Shown piece after piece: positions 1 through 7,178 of a stretch of 64,000 nucleotides of DNA. The stretch comes from an uncultured Serinicoccus sp. Its GTDB lineage: Bacteria > Actinomycetota > Actinomycetes > Actinomycetales > Dermatophilaceae. The stretch spans positions 212,640 to 276,639 of the forward strand of contig NZ_CANKYH010000008.1 in the NCBI RefSeq assembly GCF_947487915.1. Reading direction: 5' to 3'. The notes beneath the pieces were generated by a model. It was not told the DNA's origin. It saw nothing but the letters and a program-made list of their open reading frames with translations, and did not search any database. The position numbers and the translations under genes are program-made. How positions within the stretch are numbered: position 1 is the stretch's first letter; every line of letters begins with the position of its first letter.

Positions 1-487
1 GCAGCGGGGACAGCGCGGGGGAGTATGCCTGCTCCCGGATCGTGAGGCTGGTGACGGTGACCGGCACGATCCGGGTCGGGCCCAGGACGAGCACGGTGAG
101 CGGACCGTCGGGCGGGAGGATCTCGATGGTCCCCGCGGCCAGCAACGCGGTGTTGGCGATGGTGGTCGCGGTCGGCGGGTGGAGCAGCATCTCCAGGCTG
201 GCCAGGCGCCCGGCCACGCCTGCCGTGGCGGCGATCGGGTCGCCCACCTCGAGGCCGTCGGTCGCGTCCAGGTCGAGGGTCAGCGAGATGGACTCGGAGG
301 GGCTGCCCCACAGCCGTTGTGCGTTGGAGGCTCCCGACCCGCCGTGGGGAGCGGCGCGCGGGGTGATGGTGCGGGTGACCTCGTCGGGGTTGTACTGGAA
401 GAGCACGATCCGGGCGAGCGGGTTCGTCGGCTCGACGCCGATGATCGCGCCCGGCACGGTGCGTGCCGAGCCGGGGAAGGTGCCCAT
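1..487 (-). CDS. eCIS tube/LysM-type baseplate protein, N-terminal part (runs off window)
   Basis: An uninterrupted minus-strand frame starts at ATG 487-485, preceded by AGGGTGAG, and runs off the left edge (162 codons visible). Near the N-terminus it reads FQYNPDEVTRTI, and further on LTIREQAYSPALSP, the pattern of the contractile injection system tube-protein N-terminal domain, which in full-length relatives is followed by a LysM domain joining tube or hub to baseplate. The LysM part would lie outside the window. The gene diverges from the plus-strand sheath operon, so it presumably heads a second eCIS operon. Three GTGAC elements lie just upstream. Family assignment is from remembered family patterns, not a search. 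Confidence 0.8.
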   Translation of the reverse strand, partial: MGTFPGSARTVPGAIIGVEPTNPLARIVLFQYNPDEVTRTITPRAAPHGGSGASNAQRLWGSPSESISLTLDLDATDGLEVGDPIAATAGVAGRLASLEMLLHPPTATTIANTALLAAGTIEILPPDGPLTVLVLGPTRIVPVTVTSLTIREQAYSPALSPL

Positions 488-509
488 GGGGCTCACCCTG
501 TGGCGCCGG

Positions 510-537
510 CGTCACTGCCGTGTCACAGAGGCGTCAC
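510..537 (-). promoter_or_regulatory. Predicted SARP operator, three GTGAC elements at 11-bp spacing
   Basis: On the minus strand GTGAC occurs at 537-533, 526-522 and 515-511, exactly 11 bp apart. The 17-mer GTGACACGGCAGTGACG (526-510) occurs identically at 2087-2103 in front of the sheath gene. SARP regulators bind direct heptad repeats with 11-bp periodicity, and a SARP gene lies at 717. The last element is only about 24 nt from the ATG at 487, so the transcript would have a very short leader. Confidence 0.7.
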
Positions 538-653
538 GCGACGCGTCCGCCCGCTCACCACGACACCACCGGCCGACGTATCCAGCCGGCCCGTGGTGTC
601 TCTGAACGGACGCCACCACCCGAAAGGGTGATCTCGCCCGCCCTGTTCAGGAC

Positions 654-667
654 GCCACACCTGTGGC
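654..667. promoter_or_regulatory. Palindrome upstream of the SARP gene
   Basis: GCCACA-CC-TGTGGC is a perfect 6+2+6 inverted repeat about 50 bp upstream of the GTG at 717. It could be an operator for the regulator gene. The GTGAC repeats found at the other three eCIS promoter regions are absent here, so autoregulation through the same site is not evident. Confidence 0.3.
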
Positions 668-716
668 ACGGTAGTCGCCCATCAGGACGGCACAGGGCCT
701 GACGGAAGGACCCTCG

Positions 717-1496
717 GTGACGACACGGACTCCCCCGACGTGGCGATCGACCACCGATGACATCGCGATCCACATCGGTGTGCTCGGATCCTTCTCGCTG
801 CGGGTGCAGGGCCAGGACGTCTCGCTCCCGGCCGGCGCTCAGCGGCTGGTGGCGATGCTCGTGGTGCGCGGCCGGATCGGGCGCTCGCGGCTGGCGGGCA
901 TGCTGTGGCCCCAGGCGACCGAGCACCGCGCGCTCGCGAGCCTGCGGACCGGGATCTGGCGCACCAACCAGGCGGCCTGCGGCCTCGTGCTGAGCGATCA
1001 CGGGACGGTCCGTCTCGGTCTCGAGCCACACGTCGACCTGCAGCGTCTGGTCGAGCGCTCGCGCCTCGTGCTGGACGGTCAGGACCCGCCCGACGACGAC
1101 GGCTGGGAGCAGGGCACCCTCGCCGGTGAGCTGCTGGAGGACTGGGACGACGAGTGGCTGGAGCCGGAGCGGGAGCGGCTGCGGCAGTTGCGCCTGCACG
1201 TCATGGATGCCGAGGCTCGCAGACTGACCAGGCTCGGCCGCTACGGACTGGCCCTCGATCTCGCCCTCACCGCGCTCCAGGCCGATCGGCTCCGCGAGTC
1301 CGCACACCGGCTGGTCGTCGAGATCCATCTGGCCGAGGGCAACGTCTCAGAGGCGAGACGTTCCTACGAGGCGTGCCGTGACCTCCTGGAGGCAGAGCTC
1401 GGTATCCGACCGTCGCAGGGTCTGGCCGACCTCGTCGAACGGGCCGTGCCGCCGGAGCCCGCCGGCATCGACCGGGAGCTGGCCGGCATCGGGTGA
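717..1496 (+). CDS. SARP/AfsR-family transcriptional regulator (BTAD domain)
   Basis: 259 aa from a GTG start. The N-terminal part (about residues 20-115, beginning IHIGVLGSFSLRVQGQDVSL) matches the winged-helix DNA-binding domain of SARP regulators. Residues about 120-250 are helical and contain the bacterial transcriptional activation domain signature (ARRLTRLGRYGLALDLALTA and ..EARRSYEACRDLLEAELGIRPS). There is no ATPase or TPR extension, so this is a small SARP. SARPs usually activate antibiotic clusters. Here the gene sits between divergent eCIS operons, and all three neighbouring promoter regions carry 11-bp-spaced repeats of SARP type, so it is the likely pathway-specific activator of the injection system. 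Confidence 0.85.
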   Translation: MTTRTPPTWRSTTDDIAIHIGVLGSFSLRVQGQDVSLPAGAQRLVAMLVVRGRIGRSRLAGMLWPQATEHRALASLRTGIWRTNQAACGLVLSDHGTVRLGLEPHVDLQRLVERSRLVLDGQDPPDDDGWEQGTLAGELLEDWDDEWLEPERERLRQLRLHVMDAEARRLTRLGRYGLALDLALTALQADRLRESAHRLVVEIHLAEGNVSEARRSYEACRDLLEAELGIRPSQGLADLVERAVPPEPAGIDRELAGIG

Positions 1497-1551
1497 CGCG
1501 ACCCCCGCCGCGCGGGCGCCCCGTGCTGGTGGACGTCGTGCCCCGGTGCGG

Positions 1552-1947
1552 TCAGTCCAGCGTGGCGAGCACGCTCACCCTCGTCTCGGCGGCTCCGGTG
1601 TTCTCGATCGTCACGGTTCGCGGACCGCCGGCGACCAGGGCCTCCAGGACACCTGCGTTGGCCACGACCAGGACGCCGTCGACGGTGAGGTCGTCGCCGT
1701 CGGTCCCGCCGTTGCTGGGCGTGACGGTGACGGTCACGAGGTCGCCGCCGCTCGTGGCCCTGATCGCCAGCAGCGTCATCGCGCCTCCGTCGGGCAGCAG
1801 TGCCACCTCCTGGGACTCCGACCCCGATCCTGCTGCGCCCAGGGTGAGGTCGGCCACGACGTAGGAGTCAGCCTCCAGGTCGGTCCCGAGCGGGAGCATC
1901 GGGCCGTCGGCCACGCTCACCGTCGCTGTCAGGGACAGAGTCACCAT
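1552..1947 (-). CDS. Small uncharacterised eCIS-associated protein
   Basis: 131 aa, ATG at 1947 preceded by GAAGGAGAC. The sequence is rich in V, T, G and A with alternating hydrophobic residues, has no Cys and no obvious signal peptide, and looks like an all-beta domain (LSLTATVSVADG.., VTVTVTPSNGG.., RTVTIENTGAAETRVSVLA). I do not recognise a family. It is monocistronic, located between the SARP gene and the sheath gene, and has its own set of three 11-bp-spaced GTGAC elements upstream, so it appears co-regulated with the particle. A decoration, fibre or spike accessory role is possible but is guesswork. Confidence 0.7.
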   Translation of the reverse strand: MVTLSLTATVSVADGPMLPLGTDLEADSYVVADLTLGAAGSGSESQEVALLPDGGAMTLLAIRATSGGDLVTVTVTPSNGGTDGDDLTVDGVLVVANAGVLEALVAGGPRTVTIENTGAAETRVSVLATLD

Positions 1948-2019
1948 GGCCGTCTCCTTCGCCCGTGCCCGGCGGTTCCGGACTTCTCGTGAGCTCGCCA
2001 GCGACGATCCGGGACGGGC

Positions 2020-2046
2020 GTCACGGGTCCATCACCGGTGCGTCAC
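2020..2046 (-). promoter_or_regulatory. Predicted SARP operator for the 1552-1947 gene
   Basis: On the minus strand GTGAC (2046-2042), GTGAT (2035-2031) and GTGAC (2024-2020) are spaced by exactly 11 bp, oriented toward the gene starting at 1947. Two of the three match the core perfectly and the middle one differs by one base. Confidence 0.6.
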
Positions 2047-2086
2047 GCCACCGCCGGGACCGTGGTGCGGCGCCGGACGGGGCACG

Positions 2087-2113
2087 GTGACACGGCAGTG
2101 ACGTCCCGGTGAC
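2087..2113 (+). promoter_or_regulatory. Predicted SARP operator for the sheath operon
   Basis: GTGAC occurs at 2087-2091, 2098-2102 and 2109-2113 (11-bp steps), 51 nt upstream of the sheath ATG. The first two elements form the 17-mer GTGACACGGCAGTGACG, shared with the operator at 510-526. A GAAGGAG ribosome binding site lies just before the ATG at 2164. Confidence 0.7.
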
Positions 2114-2163
2114 GGGCCAGGTCCATCGTCCGACAGGACTGCGCCCGGCGAAGGAGTCCCGTC

Positions 2164-3696
2164 ATGACCATCACCCCGACGTACCCCGGTGTCTACATCA
2201 CCGAGGTCCCCGGCGGCGGCCGCACCGTCAGCGGCGTCGCGACATCGATCACCGCATTCGTCGGGTCGGCCGCCCGCGGACCCGTCGACACCCCGCTCGC
2301 GCTGAGCAGCGTCGGGGACTTCGAGCGCCACTTCGGAGGGCTCTGGCGCCAGAGCGGCCTGGGGTATGCCGTCCGTGACTTCTTCCTCGGCGGCGGTGGT
2401 CAGGCTGTGGTGGTCCGGATCGCGCACCCGGACGCGGACACCGCACGACTGGCCGTCGGCGGGATCACGCTGGAGGCCACCGGCCCGGGAGCCTGGGGCA
2501 ACGATCTGGCGGTGGCGGTGGAGCATCCGACCACTGCGGACGCGGACGACATCGCTGCTGGTCAGGGCGGTGGGGTGACCGGCGGTGACCTCTTCACCCT
2601 GTCGGTGACCGATGGCGGCGCGACCGAGACGTATCGCAGCGTCACCGTCGTGGACGGCCCGCGACGACTCGACCGGGTGCTGGAGTCCTCGCTGCTGGTC
2701 TCGGTCGTCGGTGCCCTCCCGGCGGCTCGACCCGGGCCCGGCACGACCACCGTGGCCCTGGCTGACGAAGGCTCCGACGGGGGTGCGCTCGACGCCGACG
2801 ACTACATCGGGGCCGGGTTCGCCGACGCCAAGCGCGGCCTCTTCGCGCTGGACCACACGGACCTGGTCAACCTCATCGTGATCCCGCCGCCGACGCCCAC
2901 CGGGGACCTGCCGGCCAGCGTCTGGCCCGAGGCCATGGCCTACGCGGTCCGGCGTCGGGCCTTCCTCGTGGTCGACCCGCCGGGCACGCTCACCACCGGC
3001 GCGGCGCCAGGCTGGGCGAGCAGCGTGGGTCTGACCGGGCTCGCTGCCCGCAACGCGGGGGTCTACTTCCCCCGGGTGCGACGCCCGGACCCGTTGCGCG
3101 GCGGCAGCATCGACACCTTCGCCCCCAGCGGTGGGGTGGCGGGGCTGATGGCCCGCACGGACGCCAGCCGCGGCGTCTGGAAGGCCCCGGCCGGGCTGGA
3201 GGCCGGCCTCACCGGGGTCGTCGACCTCGCGGCGGATCTCACCGATCACGAGAACGGACCGCTCAACCAGGCAGGCGTCAACGCGCTGCGCACCTTCCGC
3301 GGGGTCGGACCGGTCGCCTGGGGAGCTCGAACCCTCCGCGGCGCCGACGTGCTCTCCGACGAGTACAAGTACGTCCCGGTGCGGCGGCTCGCGCTCTACC
3401 TGGAGGAGAGTCTCTTCCGCGGCACCCAGTGGGTCGTCTTCGAGCCCAACGACGAGCCACTGTGGGCGCAGATCCGGCTCTCCCTGGGTGCCTTCATGCA
3501 GGACCTCTTCCGGCAGGGGGCCTTCCAGGGGAGCAGCCCGGCCGAGGCCTACAGCGTCCGCTGCGACTCCGAGACCACCACGCAGTACGACATCGACCGC
3601 GGCGTCGTGAACATCGAGGTGGGCTTCGCACCGCTCAAGCCGGCTGAGTTCGTCGTCATCTCGATCCAGCAACAGACCGCCAGCGCGGCGTCCTAG
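2164..3696 (+). CDS. eCIS contractile tail sheath protein
   Basis: 510 aa. The N-terminus TPTYPGVYITEVPGG followed by GVATSITAFVGSAARGP is the hallmark of phage T4 gp18-like and eCIS sheath proteins. The C-terminal third (residues about 380-505, with VPVRRLALYLEESLFRGTQW and FEPNDEPLW) is the conserved sheath core that forms the extended-arm mesh. Length fits a full sheath protein (usual 450-520 aa). It is the first gene of the plus-strand structural operon, 8 bp before the tube gene. It polymerises around the inner tube and contracts on firing. Confidence 0.95.
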   Translation: MTITPTYPGVYITEVPGGGRTVSGVATSITAFVGSAARGPVDTPLALSSVGDFERHFGGLWRQSGLGYAVRDFFLGGGGQAVVVRIAHPDADTARLAVGGITLEATGPGAWGNDLAVAVEHPTTADADDIAAGQGGGVTGGDLFTLSVTDGGATETYRSVTVVDGPRRLDRVLESSLLVSVVGALPAARPGPGTTTVALADEGSDGGALDADDYIGAGFADAKRGLFALDHTDLVNLIVIPPPTPTGDLPASVWPEAMAYAVRRRAFLVVDPPGTLTTGAAPGWASSVGLTGLAARNAGVYFPRVRRPDPLRGGSIDTFAPSGGVAGLMARTDASRGVWKAPAGLEAGLTGVVDLAADLTDHENGPLNQAGVNALRTFRGVGPVAWGARTLRGADVLSDEYKYVPVRRLALYLEESLFRGTQWVVFEPNDEPLWAQIRLSLGAFMQDLFRQGAFQGSSPAEAYSVRCDSETTTQYDIDRGVVNIEVGFAPLKPAEFVVISIQQQTASAAS

Positions 3697-3704
3697 GAGG
3701 AACC

Positions 3705-4226
3705 ATGGCTGAGTTCTCGGTCAACGCGACCCGATTCGACCCCTACAAGAACTTCAAGTTCCGGGTGAAGTGGGACGGCCGGTACGTCGCGGGGGTGAGC
3801 AAGGTGGGCGCGCTCAAGCGGACCACCGAGGTGGTCAAGCACCGTGCCGGGGGCGACCCCTCGAGCAGCCGGAAGTCGCCCGGACGCAGCGAGTTCGAGG
3901 CGATCACCCTGGAGCGCGGGGTCACCCACGACCAGGACTTCGAGCAGTGGGCCAACAAGGTGTGGAACTTCGGCTCGGGACTGGGCACGGAGACCTCGCT
4001 GGCGGACTTCCGCAAGGATCTCATCATCGAGGTCTACAACGAGGCCGGTCAGGTGGTCATCTCCTACATGGTCTTCCGGTGCTGGGTCTCGGAGTACCAG
4101 CCGCTTCCCGAGCTGGACGCCAACGGCAACGGGGTGGCGATCTCCTCCATCAAGCTCGAGAACGAGGGCTGGGAGCGGGACTACGCCGTCACCGAACCGA
4201 CCGAGCCGACCTTCACCGAGCCGTGA
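3705..4226 (+). CDS. eCIS inner tube protein (gp19/Hcp-like)
   Basis: 173 aa, ATG with AGGAGG 8 nt upstream. The sequence starts RFDPYKNFKFRVKWDGRYVA and contains SKVGALKRTTEVVKHRAGGD, typical of phage tail tube gp19-family proteins in eCIS loci. The tube passes cargo through the contracted sheath. It is directly downstream of the sheath gene, the canonical eCIS order, and its stop overlaps the next start (GTGA). The extreme C-terminus is acidic and PTEPT-rich. Confidence 0.93.
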   Translation: MAEFSVNATRFDPYKNFKFRVKWDGRYVAGVSKVGALKRTTEVVKHRAGGDPSSSRKSPGRSEFEAITLERGVTHDQDFEQWANKVWNFGSGLGTETSLADFRKDLIIEVYNEAGQVVISYMVFRCWVSEYQPLPELDANGNGVAISSIKLENEGWERDYAVTEPTEPTFTEP

Positions 4227-4909
4227 CCGGATCGGCGGACACGCTCGTCCTCTGGGAAGCTCTGGCCGGCGCTTCCCCGGTGCTGGCCGGCGCCGCCCTG
4301 CTGCATGCTGGCGGCGAGGCTCCCAGCCTCGCAGCGGCCTGCGACCTTCCGCTGGCGGCAGCCGCGGCGATGGCCCTCCGTCAGCTCCGCCAGCGGTGTG
4401 GGGACCACCTCGACACCCTCGCTGCCTGCCCGTCGTGCGGCGCTCGTCTGGAGGTTCTCCTCCCGCTGCGCCAGCTGGACGAGCACGCCAGCGCGCTACC
4501 GGCCGCCAGCACCGTGGGCGGTCGCACCGTCCGCTCACCCACCACGCGCGACGTGGCAGCAGCGCTGACCACCGATGACCCGGATGCGTCTCTGCGGGCG
4601 TCCTGCGTCCAGCTCGACGACGGGGTGACCGAGCACGAGCGGGCGGCCCTGCTGGCGGTGGCCGAAGATCTGTGCGGCGCCGCCGCGCTGTCGGTGCGCG
4701 TCGACTGCCCGGACTGCGGCGGGAGCTCCTCGGTCGACGTGGACCCCGTCGCGCTGCTCGCGGACCAGGTGGCCATGGACGCGGCGCAGCTGCTGCGGGA
4801 CGTCGCCGGCCTCGCCGCCGCCTACGGGTGGCGGGAGGCGGACATCCTCCGCCTCTCTCCCGCTCGTCGCGCGGCCTATCTCTCGATGGCCCGCGGGCGC
4901 CGGCGATGA
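4223..4909 (+). CDS. eCIS Cys-rich assembly protein (gp26/DUF6760-like C-terminus)
   Basis: 228 aa from GTG 4223, which overlaps the tube stop codon by 4 bp. Two CxxC pairs occur, CPSCGARLEVLLPL (about residues 72-85) and CPDCGGSS (about 165-172), suggesting a zinc ribbon or treble clef. The last 30 residues (AAAYGWREADILRLSPARRAAYLSM) resemble the short Y-x-W-x-x-x-I-L motif followed by an R-rich helix seen in phage gp26-like and DUF6760 proteins near eCIS baseplate genes. Likely a baseplate assembly factor. Position between tube and cap genes supports this; biochemical role is inference. Confidence 0.6.
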   Translation: MTGSADTLVLWEALAGASPVLAGAALLHAGGEAPSLAAACDLPLAAAAAMALRQLRQRCGDHLDTLAACPSCGARLEVLLPLRQLDEHASALPAASTVGGRTVRSPTTRDVAAALTTDDPDASLRASCVQLDDGVTEHERAALLAVAEDLCGAAALSVRVDCPDCGGSSSVDVDPVALLADQVAMDAAQLLRDVAGLAAAYGWREADILRLSPARRAAYLSMARGRRR

Positions 4910-5928
4910 GCGACATCTTCGCCCGCCTGACGGCACGGGCGACCGACCCCGGCCCGCGGCTGACGCTGCGCCGGACCACCGCCTTCGAGTCCGCCGCCCT
5001 CGTCTCGACGCCGTGGGAGGGCAGGCGAGAGATCGGGGTGACCGAGCCGCAGGGGTCGGTGTCAGACCCTGCGGAGCGCACGGTCAGCCCGCGCGGCCCC
5101 GTGCTGGCCGCGCCGGATCAGGCCGCGGTCCGGGGGCTCGGCGAGCAGGCCGCCACGCCCGAGGACCCGGCACCGACGCCGCATCCGCCGGTGTCTCTCC
5201 CGGCGGATCCGGGGTCCTCGGTGAGCGGGGCCGACGACGTGGTCGGCGCGGTCCCGTCTGAGGTGGATGCCGTCCCCTCGACCCCGACCACACCCGCAGG
5301 GTCGCGCTCGCAGGCCGGCTCCCGAGCGCACCTGAGGGCGTCCTCCACCGATCTCGACATGGAGGTCCTCGAGCCATCCGCCCGGCCTGAGCAGCCGTCG
5401 ATCCTGCCCGGGCACCCCAGGGTCAGGGCGGCCCAGGGCGACGAGCGAGACCGCTCGACCCCGCTCGACGGTCGCGCCCCGCTCGTCGCCGCACCGCCCC
5501 CGCTCGACGGCCCGGCCCCGATCGTCGCACCGACGCCCCCGCAGCCCCTGCCGGACCGGCCCCGTACCCGGCACCTGGCAGCCGAGACCCTGGTGCTGGA
5601 GCATGTCGTGCCAGTGCTGCGGGAGCGGGGGGTGCTGGACGACCGCGAGGCGCGGCAGGTGGTCGCGGTGCCCAGCGCCCCCGGCCGAACCCCGGCGCCG
5701 CGACGCGACGGCCGCCTCGCCGTCGGCGTCGACGACATCGACGTGCCGGCCCACGAGGAGGTCCATCTCCACGTCGACCGGGTGCAGGTCATCCACCCGG
5801 AGCGAGGAGGGGCACGGGCCTCCGGGGCTCTGCCCGCACCAGCGGCCGCAGCGGCGACCGGGCCGGCGACCGGGGCCGCGACCCACGACGCCTATCTCGC
5901 GCGGCAGCGGGACCGGTGGCGGCGGTGA
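4906..5928 (+). CDS. eCIS-associated Pro/Ala-rich, largely disordered protein
   Basis: 340 aa. The ATG at 4906 overlaps the previous stop (ATGA) and is preferred over upstream in-frame codons. Residues about 45-270 are low complexity (P, A, S, D, R), and the stretch 5456-5530 repeats PLDG-(R/P)-AP motifs. An ordered C-terminal segment contains HEEVHLHVDRVQVIHPE, a short beta motif recurrent in small eCIS proteins. No catalytic motif is seen. It could be a linker or tether between baseplate and membrane, but the role is unknown. Confidence 0.6.
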   Translation: MSDIFARLTARATDPGPRLTLRRTTAFESAALVSTPWEGRREIGVTEPQGSVSDPAERTVSPRGPVLAAPDQAAVRGLGEQAATPEDPAPTPHPPVSLPADPGSSVSGADDVVGAVPSEVDAVPSTPTTPAGSRSQAGSRAHLRASSTDLDMEVLEPSARPEQPSILPGHPRVRAAQGDERDRSTPLDGRAPLVAAPPPLDGPAPIVAPTPPQPLPDRPRTRHLAAETLVLEHVVPVLRERGVLDDREARQVVAVPSAPGRTPAPRRDGRLAVGVDDIDVPAHEEVHLHVDRVQVIHPERGGARASGALPAPAAAAATGPATGAATHDAYLARQRDRWRR

Positions 5929-7178
5929 GCAACAGCCTGGCCATCGCTGCCGTCACCACGACGCTGCGCCACGTCGTGCACGAGAGCCTGGGTGTCCCCG
6001 AGCCGGGGCCGGTCGGGGCGGCCGACGTCACGACCTACCGTCCGGCGCAGCTCAGTGATGTCGACACCATCGGCGACGGGGCCAGCGGACTCAACGTCTA
6101 CCTCTACCAGGTGACCCCGAACCACGCCGGGAACCTGCAGGACCTGCCCACCCGACGTTCGGACGGCAGTCTCGCCCGGCGTCCCGTCGCGGCTCTCGAC
6201 CTGCACTACCTGGTCACCGCCTACGGCGACGACGCCGTGCTCGAGCCGCAGCGTCTGCTCGCCCGGGCCAGCCTGGCGCTGGCCGCGACCCCGGTCTTCA
6301 CCCGAGAGGTCATCGAGGCGGCGATGGCCAAGTACGGCATCGACGACACCGCGTTCCTCACCGCCGCCGACCTGGCTGACCAGCGCGAGCTCGTGAAGGT
6401 CTCGCTGGCTCCCCTGAGCCTGGAGGAGGTCTCGACGTTGTGGGGCAGCTTCGGCACGCCCTACCTCCTCTCCCTCGGGTATGCCGTCACGGCCGTCCTC
6501 ATGGAGGCCCCGGTCGCGCCACGCCCGTCGGCGCCGGTGCGGACCCGTTCGCTCGGCGTCGCGCCGACCCGGCGCGTCGAGCTGGTCAGCGCCGAGATCG
6601 AGGGCGGTGGCCCCAGTGTCGTCGGCGCCCGGCTCCGACTGCGGGGCGCCGGCCTGCTGGGGCCCGGCACGGCCATCACCCTCGGTGAGGACCGCATCGC
6701 CCCGGACGCCACCGACTCCACCACCACCGAGCTGGTGGCGACGGTGCCGGACACCGTCCGCAGCGGCATCCACGCGCTGCGGGTCATCGAGGTCAGCCCC
6801 GCCGACGCCATGACCGGGGAGCCGGAGCGGGTAGAGCAACGCTCCAACGCGCTGGCCTGGCCGATCACACCCACGGTCGGCATCCCCACAATGGCGGGCA
6901 CAGACGTCTCGGTCCCGGTCAGCCCGGCGCTGCGCCCCGGCCAACGGGCCACCCTGACCGTAGGGCGGCTGAGCGGCGGAACTCCCGGCGACCCCGACCA
7001 CCTGGCCATCACCTTCCCCCCGGTCGCCGAGGGGGTCGCTCCCGTCACCGAGCTGACCGTCCCGGCGGTCCACCTGGGCCCCGGCACCTGGCTGGTCCGC
7101 GTCGAGGTCGACGGGGTCATCTCCATCCCCACCATGGTGGGAGATACCTACGACGGCCCGGCCGTGACCGTGCCATGA
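5925..7178 (+). CDS. eCIS tube terminator/cap protein (DUF4255, Pvc16/Afp16-like) with C-terminal IPT-like region
   Basis: 417 aa from GTG 5925 (GTGA overlap with the previous stop); an in-frame GTG lies at 5916. Residues 1-190 carry the DUF4255 pattern: AVTTTLRHVVHES, VNVYLYQV-type segment (here LNVYLYQVTPN), ALDLHYLVTAYG and LLARASLALAATPVFTRE. This domain terminates tube and sheath in Afp/PVC particles. Residues about 215-417 are beta-rich with repeated G-T-x-I/L patterns like IPT/TIG or bacterial Ig-like folds. Followed by the AAA ATPase gene with an ATGA overlap. Confidence 0.85.
   Translation: MSNSLAIAAVTTTLRHVVHESLGVPEPGPVGAADVTTYRPAQLSDVDTIGDGASGLNVYLYQVTPNHAGNLQDLPTRRSDGSLARRPVAALDLHYLVTAYGDDAVLEPQRLLARASLALAATPVFTREVIEAAMAKYGIDDTAFLTAADLADQRELVKVSLAPLSLEEVSTLWGSFGTPYLLSLGYAVTAVLMEAPVAPRPSAPVRTRSLGVAPTRRVELVSAEIEGGGPSVVGARLRLRGAGLLGPGTAITLGEDRIAPDATDSTTTELVATVPDTVRSGIHALRVIEVSPADAMTGEPERVEQRSNALAWPITPTVGIPTMAGTDVSVPVSPALRPGQRATLTVGRLSGGTPGDPDHLAITFPPVAEGVAPVTELTVPAVHLGPGTWLVRVEVDGVISIPTMVGDTYDGPAVTVP

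Noticed and set aside
2032..3672. Long minus-strand open frame opposite the sheath gene
   Set aside because: It mirrors the codon structure of the sheath gene, is Arg/Gly/Pro-rich and has no homology-like features. Similar antisense frames opposite 7.4-9.2, 26.9-28.8, 37.1-39.9 and 48.4-51.2 kb were rejected for the same reason.
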